Shown here: piece after piece, positions 7,555-14,873 of the stretch
Position numbering within the stretch: position 1 is the first letter of the stretch
Layout: each line of letters starts with the position of its first letter
Origin: Acidimicrobiia bacterium
GTDB taxonomy: Bacteria; Actinomycetota; Acidimicrobiia; IMCC26256; JAENVU01
Direction of reading: 5' to 3'
NCBI GenBank assembly: GCA_025357995.1
Contig: JANYLF010000254.1
Span: 1 to 23,581 of the forward strand
DNA: 23,581 nucleotides
The notes under the pieces: model-generated
The model's input: the letters and a program-made list of their open reading frames with translations, nothing else
Databases searched by the model: none
What the model was told of the DNA's origin: nothing
Made by a program: the position numbers and the translations under genes

Positions 7555-7890
7555 TCACACGGTGCGCGCCTCATAGCTCTCGAAGCCGTCTTCCACCGCG
7601 AGGACGATCTGGCGAGTCTCGAAGTACGGGACGGTCCAGAGTGGCGTGTCGCGGAGGGCCTCGTAGAGGTCGTACCAGGCGGTGATCGAGGTGGTCGTGA
7701 TCATCGCGATGTCGGTCGGATCGGCGGAGAACGCCTCCGCGTCGAACCACCGGAACGTGAGTATCGGCGCGGCCGCGACCGAGAGCGGCCGAAGGTGCGC
7801 GTCGATGACGGCGCGCCGGTCGGGGCGAGCCAGGGCAAGCCACGCGGTGGTGGTGTTCACGTGCAGGAACACGGTGTAGGTCTCGATCAT
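7555..7890 (-). CDS. Darcynin-like protein
   Basis: 111 aa beginning MIETYTVFLHVNTTTAWLAL. The pattern matches darcynin-type proteins as I remember them: 'YTVF..v..t..WLaL....R', then LRPLSV, a strand ending RWFDAEAFSADPTDIAM, then YDLYEALRDTPLWTVPYFE and VLAVEDGFESYEA. These are small ferredoxin-like-fold proteins of unknown role, resembling dimeric alpha/beta barrel enzymes. ATG 7890 is chosen because a near-consensus promoter ends 6 nt before it, implying a leaderless transcript; no Shine-Dalgarno fits in that space. The gene is divergent from a TetR regulator 40 bp away and is the likely target of that regulator. Confidence 0.75.
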   Translation of the reverse strand: MIETYTVFLHVNTTTAWLALARPDRRAVIDAHLRPLSVAAAPILTFRWFDAEAFSADPTDIAMITTTSITAWYDLYEALRDTPLWTVPYFETRQIVLAVEDGFESYEARTV

Positions 7891-7896
7891 GCGCCG

Positions 7897-7925
7897 AGAA
7901 TAACTGTAACGACTGGTACAGTCAA
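7897..7925 (-). promoter_or_regulatory. Promoter of the darcynin-like gene with embedded TetR operator candidate
   Basis: On the minus strand TTGACT (7925-7920) and TATTCT (7902-7897) are exactly 17 bp apart, a good -35/-10 pair, with only 6 nt to the ATG. The spacer and -35 contain the inverted repeat ACTGTA (7903-7908), 8 bp, TACAGT (7917-7922), and a nested one, GACTG-GTA-CAGTC (7911-7923). On the plus strand TACAGT can serve as a -10 for tetR, 8 nt before its ATG. A dimeric repressor bound here would block both promoters. Confidence 0.7.
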
Positions 7926-7930
7926 TACTC

Positions 7931-8491
7931 ATGTCTCGACCGTTCGACGATCACAAGCGCGACGAGCTCCTTCGAGAGGTCGTCGCCTACCTCGAGCGGG
8001 AGGGCGTGGCGAACCTGTCGTTGCGACCGTTGGCCGCGGAACTCGATACCAGCGCCCGAATGCTGTTGCACTACTTCGGGTCCAAGGAGGCGTTGGTGGC
8101 GAGGGCACTCGCGGTCGCCCGGCCGGATATCGACGGCCTGGTGCGGAACATCGATTCGCTCGCCGACCTGCGGGATGCGGCGCGCGCCGTCTGGCGTTCG
8201 ATCACGCGGGGCGCGCAGCGGTCCAGCTTGCATGTGCTCAACGAAGTCATGGGTCTCGCGGTCGCGCAGCCGGATGAGTTCGGTGCGACTGCGGCCGAGA
8301 GCGTGCACGACTGGCTCGGGCCGGTGCGCGACGCGCTCGTGAACTTCGGCCGGACCTCCACGGAGGCCACCACGAAGGCCACGATCCTCGTGTCGGGTCT
8401 CCGTGGCCTCTCGATGGATCTCGCGGTCACGCGCGAACGCGCTCGCGTCGATCGCGCCGCGTACGCGCTGATCGACGTGGTGCTTGTCTAG
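7931..8491 (+). CDS. TetR-family transcriptional regulator
   Basis: 186 aa. The N-terminal DNA-binding domain spans about residues 8-55: DELLREVVAYLEREGVANLSLRPLAAELDTSARMLLHYFGSKEALVARA, broken here into the typical helix, the helix-turn-helix 'LSLRPLAAELDTS...LLHYFGSKEAL' and the start of helix 4. The C-terminal ligand-binding/dimerisation domain is helical and not assignable to a ligand. The ATG at 7931 follows a TAnnnT-type -10 by 8 nt, so translation is probably leaderless. It is divergent from the darcynin-like gene, with a palindrome in the 40-bp gap, which is the standard autoregulating TetR layout. Its stop overlaps the convergent thioesterase gene by 4 nt. Confidence 0.92.
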   Translation: MSRPFDDHKRDELLREVVAYLEREGVANLSLRPLAAELDTSARMLLHYFGSKEALVARALAVARPDIDGLVRNIDSLADLRDAARAVWRSITRGAQRSSLHVLNEVMGLAVAQPDEFGATAAESVHDWLGPVRDALVNFGRTSTEATTKATILVSGLRGLSMDLAVTRERARVDRAAYALIDVVLV

Positions 8492-8979
8492 CCCGTCGGC
8501 GGAGACGCGGCGCGGGGCGCGGAGACCTTGTACGTCATCCACCCTTCGGCGACCACGTCCCCTGTCTTCGTGGCGCGGACCTCGGCCTGGCAGAAGACGA
8601 TCGACCGACCGCGTCGGGTGATCCAACCTTCCGCTACGAGATCGGTCTCCACACCGGCACCGAGGAATCGGATCTGAAGATCGATCGTGAGCAGCACCTG
8701 GAAGTCGTCGTAGGCGCTCCCGATCGCGGGGACGACGACGGTATCGATCAACGTCGCGATCGCGCCGCCGTGGATCACGTGTGCCGGTTGGTTGAGCTCC
8801 GGTCGGAACGGCAGCCGCATGCGGGCGTAGTCGGCGCGCACGTCCTCGAGTTCGAGACCAACCACGTTCGGGAAGAACGTCTCGTCCCACTTCCCGAAAC
8901 GCGACCATCGTTCGCGTCGGTGTTCGGGCAGCGGTGCGAATTGATCCGCGCGGTTGGCGACGTCGGGGTCGGAAGCCAT
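8488..8979 (-). CDS. PaaI-type hotdog-fold acyl-CoA thioesterase
   Basis: 163 aa, cytoplasmic. The core motif is QPAHVIHGGAIATLIDTV at about 64-81: His70-Gly71-Gly72 precede the central hotdog helix, and Asp79 lies in the position of the catalytic acid in PaaI-like thioesterases. Upstream, the segment VVGLELEDVRADYARMRLPFRPELNQ forms the first strands; downstream, LTIDLQIRFLGAG and LVAEGWITRRGRSIVFCQAEV complete the sheet. Homologues hydrolyse aryl- or acyl-CoA thioesters, often to release trapped CoA. The N-terminal 30 residues, rich in Arg and Trp, are an extension before the fold. No strong ribosome binding site precedes ATG 8979 (GGAG lies about 15 nt upstream), so the start is slightly uncertain. 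Confidence 0.88.
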   Translation of the reverse strand: MASDPDVANRADQFAPLPEHRRERWSRFGKWDETFFPNVVGLELEDVRADYARMRLPFRPELNQPAHVIHGGAIATLIDTVVVPAIGSAYDDFQVLLTIDLQIRFLGAGVETDLVAEGWITRRGRSIVFCQAEVRATKTGDVVAEGWMTYKVSAPRAASPPTG

Positions 8980-9076
8980 GCGTGTTGTTACTCCATCGTG
9001 CGGCGCGCGTGTTTTGCGAACGGGTGTGACGTGCGCCGCATCAAGGGTCGAGATCTTCTCCCACGGTTCTTACGCC

Positions 9077-9089
9077 GCTCTCGGAGAGC
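9077..9089. promoter_or_regulatory. Small palindrome upstream of the PepSY-like gene
   Basis: GCTCTC-G-GAGAGC is a perfect 6+6 inverted repeat with one central base, 65 bp before the PepSY-like start. The spacing suits a protein-binding half-site pair better than an RNA hairpin. No promoter hexamers could be placed with confidence. Confidence 0.3.
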
Positions 9090-9153
9090 TTTCGCATGCG
9101 CCCTTCAGAGTCGTTGTTACCCCGAGAGACGGGGACCGATGAAGGAGGAAATC

Positions 9154-9654
9154 ATGGAAACGAACATGGACACCGATGAGGCAAAGTTGCCGTCGAAGCG
9201 GGGCCGCTCGTGGATCGCCACCGCGGCGCTCGCGACCGGCCTGGCCGTTGGTGCGGCCGGACTCGCCGGAGCGGCAACGGGAAGCTCGAGCACCGCGGCG
9301 ACGAACTCCACCGGGACCGCGGCCGTCACGGCGCCCGCCCCGGGTGCGAACCAGCAGGACCCGTCGACACTTACGCACGGTCCGGGTGAAACGTTGCTCA
9401 CCGGCGACACCGCGACGCAGGTGAAGGCGGCGGCACTTGCGGCCGTTCCGGGCGCCACGATCGTGCGAGTCGAGACCGACTCGTCCGGCGCGGCGTACGA
9501 GGCGCACTTGAAGAAGGCCGACGGATCGTTCGTGACGGTGCGGTTCGACTCGAACATCAAGGTCACGTCGACCGACAACGGGTTCGGCCCCGGCCCGCAG
9601 GGCCAGGCACCTCCGGCCGCCGCGTCCGGCACGAGTTCGACCAGTTCCAACTAA
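9154..9654 (+). CDS. Exported/anchored PepSY-like domain protein
   Basis: 166 aa. The ATG at 9154 is chosen because AAGGAGG lies 5 nt upstream; an in-frame ATG at 9139 would include that site in the coding region. Residues 1-18 are charged, 19-41 form a hydrophobic Ala/Gly/Leu signal or anchor (WIATAALATGL...AGLAGAA), and 42-78 are a Thr/Ala/Pro linker. The folded part, about 79-145, has the PepSY pattern: TGDTATQVKAAALAAVPGAT, VRVETDSSGAAYEAHLKKADG and FVTVRFDSNIKV. PepSY domains are small secreted modules often linked to inhibition of proteases or to two-component regulation; the exact role here is unknown. A Gly/Pro/Ser tail ends the protein. A strong hairpin follows 22 bp after the stop, so this is a single-gene unit. 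Confidence 0.8.
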   Translation: METNMDTDEAKLPSKRGRSWIATAALATGLAVGAAGLAGAATGSSSTAATNSTGTAAVTAPAPGANQQDPSTLTHGPGETLLTGDTATQVKAAALAAVPGATIVRVETDSSGAAYEAHLKKADGSFVTVRFDSNIKVTSTDNGFGPGPQGQAPPAAASGTSSTSSN

Positions 9655-9676
9655 CCCCCGCAATCCCCCCAGACGC

Positions 9677-9708
9677 GGGCCCCGTCGAGCGCACACTCGG
9701 CGGGGCCC
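9677..9708 (+). terminator. Strong GC hairpin after the PepSY-like gene
   Basis: GGGCCCCGTCGAG (9677-9689) pairs with CTCGGCGGGGCCC (9696-9708): 13 bp with one G-T wobble and a 6-nt loop CGCACA. There is no T run after it, as is common for actinobacterial hairpin terminators. It lies 22 bp past the stop codon. Confidence 0.7.
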
Positions 9709-9791
9709 CGTCGCGCGCCTGGATGCCCGGGAGTGCGTATCGGATGCCCGTTCCGCGAGCGCAGGTCAGGTGACAAACGCTGGAGGGGTCG

Positions 9792-10814
9792 ATGCGCGAG
9801 TGTCTGAGGGTGACCCGGAGCCCACGATTGGTGATCGTCGTCTCGGCGTCGGTCGTGGTGGTGGTGGTCGGCGGGTTCCTCGCCGGCTGCACCGATGGGT
9901 CCCGTCGTCCGGCCATGCGATCGGGTGAGGCGGTGCGACCCACCGCGGGTGGCGCGGTGCAACGTCGTGCCGCACATCCGCGACCAACCGCGCCGGTTGC
10001 CGGGACCGGGCCGCCGTGGAGAGTCGCGACGACCACGGTAACCTTCACCGATCCGAGTCGACCGAGCCGTCCACGCGGTGCGAGTGGAGGTCATCCGGGT
10101 CGGACACTCACCACCGTCATCCGGTCGCCGGTGACCGCAGCTGGTCGACCCATCTCCGGACCGCAAACACTCGTCGTGTTCGCCCATGGCTATGCGGTAG
10201 AGACCGACACGTACCACGCGCTGCTCGATGAGCTGGCCGCCGCGGGAAATGTTGTCGCCGCGCCGGAGTTTCCCGGCCAGAGCTCGGCGCTCCCGGGCCC
10301 ACCCGACGAGGCGGACATTGTGAACGAACCGTGCGATCTGGAGTTCGTCGCGCACAGCATCGAGGCGTCGGCGCCCCCCGGCGTACCGGACGCAGTCGCG
10401 GCAGGACGAGTGGTGTTCGTCGGACACTCCGACGGCGCGACCGTCGCAGCCGCGGCCGCCTATCAGAACAACTCGTGCCCGGGACCGAGACCAGTCGCGG
10501 TCGTCGCTCTGTCGGTGCGCGACATCCCGATCGACCTCCCGGCAGAATCACCGTCCCCGTTGTTGCTCGCCATCACCGGCACCGCCGACGAGACCAACCC
10601 ACAACGCAATACCGAACAGCTCTGGAACCATGTGCGGTCGCCCGCGTGGCTCCTTACCGTCGATGGCGGTACGCATCTCGGAACGTTCACGACCGACCCT
10701 GATCGCGAACGCGTATCGATGGTCATCGCCGCGTTCATCCAGCGCGCGACGGTCGACCCGCGGATCGACATCCAACGAGTCGCGGGCGGCCGTCTTCACC
10801 TCACAGTTCGGTGA
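9792..10814 (+). CDS. Lipoprotein alpha/beta hydrolase
   Basis: 340 aa, predicted to be anchored on the outer face of the cytoplasmic membrane. Residues 1-33 are a lipoprotein signal: positive start, Val-rich core, lipobox LAGC with Cys33. A Pro/Arg/Thr-rich stretch follows to about 105. The hydrolase domain has VVFAHGYAVETDTY (128-141), which provides the oxyanion hole, Ser213 in GHSDGAT, Asp266 in TGTADETNP and His295 in DGGTHLGTF. The arrangement is like chlorophyllase/dienelactone-hydrolase or PAF-acetylhydrolase-type esterases; the substrate is unknown. GGAGG at 9782-9786 precedes ATG 9792 by 5 nt. Cys181 and Cys229 could form a disulfide outside the cell. Its 3' end overlaps a possible tiny minus-strand reading frame. 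Confidence 0.88.
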   Translation: MRECLRVTRSPRLVIVVSASVVVVVVGGFLAGCTDGSRRPAMRSGEAVRPTAGGAVQRRAAHPRPTAPVAGTGPPWRVATTTVTFTDPSRPSRPRGASGGHPGRTLTTVIRSPVTAAGRPISGPQTLVVFAHGYAVETDTYHALLDELAAAGNVVAAPEFPGQSSALPGPPDEADIVNEPCDLEFVAHSIEASAPPGVPDAVAAGRVVFVGHSDGATVAAAAAYQNNSCPGPRPVAVVALSVRDIPIDLPAESPSPLLLAITGTADETNPQRNTEQLWNHVRSPAWLLTVDGGTHLGTFTTDPDRERVSMVIAAFIQRATVDPRIDIQRVAGGRLHLTVR

Positions 10815-10893
10815 CCCCACCATTGTCGGGCGGGCCGGTCATGGTGGGCAGCATCTTCGCGAGGTCACCGGTGGCAACGATGTTCTGCGCCAT
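10801..10893 (-). CDS. Possible 30-aa ORF or out-of-frame tail
   Basis: A minus-strand frame starting at ATG 10893 reads MAQNIVATGDLAKMLPTMTG then PPDNGGVTEL and stops at 10801. The residues look like real protein and 26 of 30 codons end in G or C. It lies directly after the stop of the PD40 lipoprotein gene (8 bp), in another frame, and overlaps the last 14 bp of the convergent hydrolase gene. No Shine-Dalgarno precedes it. It could be a small coupled gene, the remains of a C-terminal extension lost by a frameshift, or chance. Confidence 0.3.
   Translation of the reverse strand: MAQNIVATGDLAKMLPTMTGPPDNGGVTEL
10816..10848. terminator. Inverted repeat between convergent genes
   Basis: CCCACCAT (10816-10823) and ATGGTGGG (10841-10848) form an 8-bp stem with a 17-nt GC-rich loop, starting 2 bp after the hydrolase stop. 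A bidirectional terminator for the hydrolase and PD40 genes is possible. It overlaps the tiny minus-strand frame described above, which weakens both readings. Confidence 0.35.
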
Positions 10894-10901
10894 GGTCGGG
10901 T

Positions 10902-12326
10902 TCAGGTCACCGCGAGACAGTCGGTGCACGACCCGGGCGTGTTGCTGAGTGTGCCGGGGTTCTTGACTTTGATCGTGTGATCGCCGATATCGGCGTTGGA
11001 CGCGATACTCATCACGACGGTGAGGGACCCATCAACGTTGAAGGTCGTCGATTCGATCGTGATCCCCGGACCGGGGTCGACGGTGGAGCCCGGGAGGAAG
11101 AATCCACCGTAGATGTGCGCGCTCACGTGCGTTGCGCCGCGCGGCAGTATTCCGGGGTTCATGCCGATCGGCGTGGGCACGGTGCCGTCGACGGTGAAGA
11201 CATCAGGTGCATCGGGGATGTCATGGACCCCGAGGAGATCCGCACGCGATTGGAATGCGGCGTAGCGCGCATCCGGCGTCAGTGCGAACGGGAACGCGGG
11301 GTCTCCGAGTGTGGCTGGTCCCGGTGGCGGGTCGATCCGTCGCGTTGCTCCGGTCAAGAGATCTTCGAGAATGAGCGCTGGCGAATCGGTGGTGGAAAGC
11401 CGGAAACGTCCGTCGGTGCTCGCTTGGCTGAAGAACCCCGCCGGGGAAATCGCGACGCTGACTCCGGTTTGACGGTCGAAGCGCCGCTCCGCGCGTTCTG
11501 TTTGATCGAAGAGCGTGAGATACCGGCCGTCGGACGATTGGTCGGCGAGCCGTCCGGCGGTCGGCGCGAAGGGATACGTGGTCGCAGTCAAGTCCCAGGC
11601 CGTGATGTTCCCGTCCCCGCACTTGTAGACGCAAAACCCTTGGGCCGCGACGTGCTTGCCGTCGCGGGAGAGAGCCACCGTCGCCAATCCGAACCCAGGA
11701 TCGGCGAGCGCCTCACTTCCGGTCTGTGACATGTCGCGCACGGTGACCCGGCCGGCGAAGAACGGGAGCCAGGCGATGACCTGGCCATCGGCGCTGATCG
11801 ACGTGCTTCCGGCTTGCAGGCTGGTGTCGGTGATGAGGTCACCGTTCGCATCGAGGCTCACGAGCACGAGGTCGCCGGTGACCATGTCGCGGCGGTACAC
11901 GTCACTGATTCCATTCGTGTCGGCCGGAACCAACGCGGCGCGACTCGAGAAGGCGATGTAGCGACCGTCCGCGCTCGTCGTGGCGGCTTGGCTCGCGTCG
12001 CCCGCCTGATCGCCGTTGCTGTCCACGCTTACCCGAACCGTCGTTCCGGTCACGTTGTCGTGACGAAAGACATCGGTCGCACCGTTCGTGTCGTTGGCGA
12101 CGAGGTTCGTGGCATCGGACTGGAACACCACATAGCGACCATCGTCGCTGATGACCGACCGGTTTCCAGCCCCCGCCGAGATCCCCGAATCGAAGTTGCC
12201 CGGCGTGCCATCGGACGCAACGCTCGCCTTGCTGATGTACGCGCATCCGCTCGCCAAGACGACCACCGCCGCCAATGCCACCACGCGACCGATGTCCGTC
12301 GTATCCCGCCTCAGCCCAATGCGCAT
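10902..12326 (-). CDS. PD40/WD40-like beta-propeller lipoprotein
   Basis: 474 aa. I chose the ATG at 12326: GAGAGG (12338-12333) is 6 nt upstream of it but directly abuts the other in-frame ATG at 12332. The signal peptide ends in lipobox LASGC (Cys28). The body has repeats of the PD40/TolB type, each with a 'S.DGRYVVF.S.A..LV..DTNG..DVF..D..TG' pattern; the clearest are at about 60-95 and 118-155, with degenerate copies later (LSRDGKHVAA, SSDGRYLTL, TPDARYAAFQS). The Asp/Asn loops could bind calcium. The last 70 residues form an Ig/IPT-like domain (ITIESTTFNVDGSLTVVMSI then DHTIKVKNPG) closed by a CTDC pair. It probably acts as an extracytoplasmic binding or scaffold protein; no enzymatic motif is visible. 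It is a stand-alone gene. Confidence 0.82.
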   Translation of the reverse strand: MRIGLRRDTTDIGRVVALAAVVVLASGCAYISKASVASDGTPGNFDSGISAGAGNRSVISDDGRYVVFQSDATNLVANDTNGATDVFRHDNVTGTTVRVSVDSNGDQAGDASQAATTSADGRYIAFSSRAALVPADTNGISDVYRRDMVTGDLVLVSLDANGDLITDTSLQAGSTSISADGQVIAWLPFFAGRVTVRDMSQTGSEALADPGFGLATVALSRDGKHVAAQGFCVYKCGDGNITAWDLTATTYPFAPTAGRLADQSSDGRYLTLFDQTERAERRFDRQTGVSVAISPAGFFSQASTDGRFRLSTTDSPALILEDLLTGATRRIDPPPGPATLGDPAFPFALTPDARYAAFQSRADLLGVHDIPDAPDVFTVDGTVPTPIGMNPGILPRGATHVSAHIYGGFFLPGSTVDPGPGITIESTTFNVDGSLTVVMSIASNADIGDHTIKVKNPGTLSNTPGSCTDCLAVT

Positions 12327-12340
12327 TGTCATCCTCTCAC

Positions 12341-12359
12341 GACCTCAGAATCTGAGATC
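12341..12359. promoter_or_regulatory. 19-bp palindrome just upstream of the PD40 lipoprotein gene
   Basis: GACCTCAGA-A-TCTGAGATC: 8 of 9 positions are symmetric about one central base. It lies 3 bp upstream of the GAGAGG ribosome binding site. The one-base centre cannot form an RNA loop without opening several pairs, so a DNA operator is the better reading. The regulator is unknown. Confidence 0.5.
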
Positions 12360-12926
12360 ACTGCCGCTCGGCGCCATCATCTCACGTCGCCAAGCAGAAA
12401 ACCATCGACGCGAATGTTGCAGCCATGATCGGACCACGAGCTCCGGGTGCGGCCACCTGGAACGTCATGCCCTCGTGGCCGGGAACCGAAGTGCTCGCCC
12501 ACTGGGCGCGCACCAGGCGAACTCCGGACGCCCGCGAGGAGAAACCGCGGCGTTCCAAGCGAAGGCCCGGCCCAACCGCGGGATCTTGGCGAGTGACACC
12601 GTCATGGTGACTCACCGTCGTTCCCAAGCCCGGGCGCGGGACTGCGCCATCTCCGCCGGACCGTGCCAGGGTCGTGGGCATTCGCGCTCGCGTCGACGAC
12701 CCACTTGGCCCCCCGTGCGGCTAGACGTCATCGCATTGCGAGCAGATATTCCATCGAGCGTGACCCTCGCAGAGCGACGCGTCCGCGAAGGGACGAGTCA
12801 GCGACGAAAACGCCAGAGCCGTGAACTCATCGCCGACACCTCACCGCGCGGGACGCACACATGACACAGCGGGCCTGGGCGGTCGCGGTCAACGCCGAAC
12901 CTCGCTGCGGCCCGACGACAGCCACG
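12360..12926. other. 567-bp stretch without a convincing gene
   Basis: No frame on either strand has a recognisable domain together with a good start. Long open frames exist but are rich in Arg/Pro/Ser, as expected from GC-rich noncoding DNA. The best candidate is a minus-strand ORF at 12605-12465 (46 aa, starting MTVSLAKIPRLGRAFAW, preceded by GGTGAG), which has no known family. Another short minus-strand frame at about 12859 reads MCASRAVRCRR and then stops. Parts may be remnants of a decayed gene. No tRNA, repeat array or insertion sequence end was seen. Confidence 0.4.
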
Positions 12927-13484
12927 TCAGCTGATCTGTCGGGCTACGTGGGTGGCGAGTTGGGTCGCGATCGCGAGGTCCCGGCCGGTGTTGATCACAG
13001 AGACTTCGATCACGGCGTCGTTCATCGTGACGGACAGGACCCCGCCGCTGCTCTTCAAGCCATCGGGTAACGACGGCATGGGCTCCCAATGGCCGGGCGA
13101 TGAGGCCCCGGGCACATCCACGAGCCGGCCCGGAGTTGGATGCCCAGGGTGGGGGCTGCGCGGGAGGACTTTCACGGCGAGGATCTTGGTGACCCCGGTG
13201 GTCTTTACCTGGCCCGCTGAGTCGGTGACCGTGACCGCGGGTTCTCCCAGGCTGTAGAAGCAGCCGAGGGTCGGCGGGACGCCCCGCTGATCACCCGTCG
13301 CGGTGGGGCCGAGGATCCGGCGAGCGTCGCTCAGGGTCACGTAGGCACAGACCGGGTTACGTCGCGCACGAGGCTTGGCAGTAGGTGCACTTGAGGCAGA
13401 GCACGCGACGACGCCAAGAGACAGCACAGCGATCGCCGCGAGAGTCCGGCGGAACGGTGTCGCGGGTGCCAGGCATCGTTCCAT
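12927..13484 (-). CDS. Small lipoprotein, DUF3558-like pattern
   Basis: 185 aa from ATG 13484; a GTG at 13514 would add 10 residues and sits 12 bp after the kinase stop. Neither start has a clear ribosome binding site. The signal peptide (FRRTLAAIAVLSLGVVAC) ends in a lipobox with Cys28. The mature part has two cysteines in NPVCAYVTLSDARRILG and PTLGCFYS. This 'C.yvt...a...lG ... C.y' layout resembles actinobacterial DUF3558-type lipoproteins, but the match is by eye. A region with many His and Pro (PRSPHPGHPTPGRLVDVPG) is unusual. The C-terminal part, VLSVTMNDAVIEVSVINTG, is a beta hairpin-like stretch. It follows the response regulator and kinase in the same direction and may be part of that operon, perhaps as an accessory sensor. 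Function unknown. Confidence 0.72.
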   Translation of the reverse strand: MERCLAPATPFRRTLAAIAVLSLGVVACSASSAPTAKPRARRNPVCAYVTLSDARRILGPTATGDQRGVPPTLGCFYSLGEPAVTVTDSAGQVKTTGVTKILAVKVLPRSPHPGHPTPGRLVDVPGASSPGHWEPMPSLPDGLKSSGGVLSVTMNDAVIEVSVINTGRDLAIATQLATHVARQIS

Positions 13485-13526
13485 CGCGGCCGTGAGGTTA
13501 CAAGTCTGAGCCACCCGAGGGGCACG

Positions 13527-14873
13527 TCACCCGGTGGGGAGGGTGAAGCCGACGATTGCGCCGCCGTCGGGGGAGTTGCGGACGAATACCGAACCGCCGT
13601 GACGCTCCACAACTTGGGCGACGATCGCGAGGCCGAGTCCGGAGCCGGGCTCGGTGCGCGCGACGTCCGCGCGGTAAAAGCGGTCGAACACTTTGGGGAG
13701 ATCGGCCTCGGGGATGCCGCGACCGTGGTCGCGTACTTCGACGGTCGCACCGTGCGCCGCGACTTCGATCGTCCCGTCCCCGTGTTTGATGGCGTTGTCG
13801 ACCAGGTTCGACACTGCGCGCGTGAGCGCCTTCGTGCGACCGGGCACTGAGGCGGCGTTGCCCACGTCGATCGTGATCGAGCGATCGGTACGCCGGCGGG
13901 CGGCCTCGACCACGTCGGTCACGAGCGCGTCGAGCGCGACCGACGCCACGGGCTCTGCGTCGCTCGCCGGGTCACGCGCCAAATCGACGAGTTCGGAGAC
14001 GAGGTCGGTGAGCTCGCGCACTTCGAATTGGATTCCCTCGGAGACCTGGCTGCGTTGATCGACCGTCAGTCGCTCGCCGCGTTCGAGGAGTTCGGCATTT
14101 GTCTGCAAACTCGTGAGCGGCGTGCGGAGCTCGTGACTGGCGTCCGCAACGAGCTGTTGTTGCCGACGGCGCGATTCGCCGAGTGCCTCGACCATGGTGG
14201 CGAAGCTGGTGGTGAGGCTACCGACCTCGCCGGTCCCGGCCGTGGGGACCTCGCCATCGAGGTCGCCAGTGCGTGCGATGTGCTCCGCCGACTTTCGGAG
14301 ACGCTCAATGGGCGACACGATGCGGGTGGCCAGGATCCAACCGAGAAACGCCGCCGCGAGCACACCACCGATCGCGAAGAGCAAGAGTCGGATGCCGAGC
14401 GCGTTGAGCACGCCATCGTTCTCGTCGAGCGACCGACCGAGTTGCAACACGGTGTCACTCGATCGCGGAATCGTCACGATGCGGTACCGCGCGCCCTTTA
14501 CGTGTGCAGACGAGAGCCGTGGTGCGCCCGTGCGTAACGCCGCGGCGACGATCGCGTGGTCGACCGGAATCCGCACGCCACCGTCGAGGCACTGCACCAC
14601 GGTTCCGTCCCGGGACACGGTCTGCGCCGCGGTCGCCGGCTCGACGGTGCCACCCAACGGACAACCAGATGGTCCATCGCCGCGGCCTTGGTCGTCGTGG
14701 TGCGGGCCGCCTCCGGACGTGAACGAAAGATCGGCCGCCTTCGCGAGCAGCGACTCGTCGATGCTCGCCGAGAGTCGATCGGCGGTGTTCAAGTACGCGG
14801 CGGTCGCGCCGAAGGCCGAGACCAATGCGGCAATCGCCGCCATGCTGAGCGCGATGCGCCACCTCAAGCTCAC
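13527..14873 (-). CDS. Two-component sensor histidine kinase
   Basis: 448 aa, beginning at GTG 14873, which overlaps the regulator's TGA by 4 nt (GTGA), implying coupled translation. TM1 is at about 7-28 and TM2 at about 160-183. The outside sensor region between them carries a His/Asp-rich loop, PHHDDQGRGDGPSGC (57-71), and a second Cys at 95. A HAMP domain (about 180-235) leads to the dimerisation helix with phospho-accepting His247 in DASHELRTPL. The ATPase domain has the N box NLVDNAIKHGDG (356-367), G1 DHGRG (382-386), the F box VFDRFYR and G2 GSGLGL (410-415). All catalytic elements are intact. The general plan is like mycobacterial MprB/PrrB kinases. The signal is unknown; the loop could bind a metal ion, which would suit the neighbouring redox genes. 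Confidence 0.95.
   Translation of the reverse strand: MSLRWRIALSMAAIAALVSAFGATAAYLNTADRLSASIDESLLAKAADLSFTSGGGPHHDDQGRGDGPSGCPLGGTVEPATAAQTVSRDGTVVQCLDGGVRIPVDHAIVAAALRTGAPRLSSAHVKGARYRIVTIPRSSDTVLQLGRSLDENDGVLNALGIRLLLFAIGGVLAAAFLGWILATRIVSPIERLRKSAEHIARTGDLDGEVPTAGTGEVGSLTTSFATMVEALGESRRRQQQLVADASHELRTPLTSLQTNAELLERGERLTVDQRSQVSEGIQFEVRELTDLVSELVDLARDPASDAEPVASVALDALVTDVVEAARRRTDRSITIDVGNAASVPGRTKALTRAVSNLVDNAIKHGDGTIEVAAHGATVEVRDHGRGIPEADLPKVFDRFYRADVARTEPGSGLGLAIVAQVVERHGGSVFVRNSPDGGAIVGFTLPTG

Noticed and set aside
9068..9073. A TCTTAC hexamer upstream of the PepSY-like gene, matching the response-regulator repeats.
   Set aside because: It is a single copy with no partner at 11 bp; a hexamer is expected several times in this length by chance.
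12382..12681. A 99-codon minus-strand open frame in the gene-free gap.
   Set aside because: Rich in Arg, Gly and Ser, with no domain and no ribosome binding site; typical of random open frames in high-GC DNA.
12827..12859. Minus-strand mini-frame MCASRAVRCRR, resembling a Cys-containing attenuation leader peptide.
   Set aside because: No ribosome binding site, and no sulfur or cysteine gene lies downstream; an 11-codon frame is easily due to chance.
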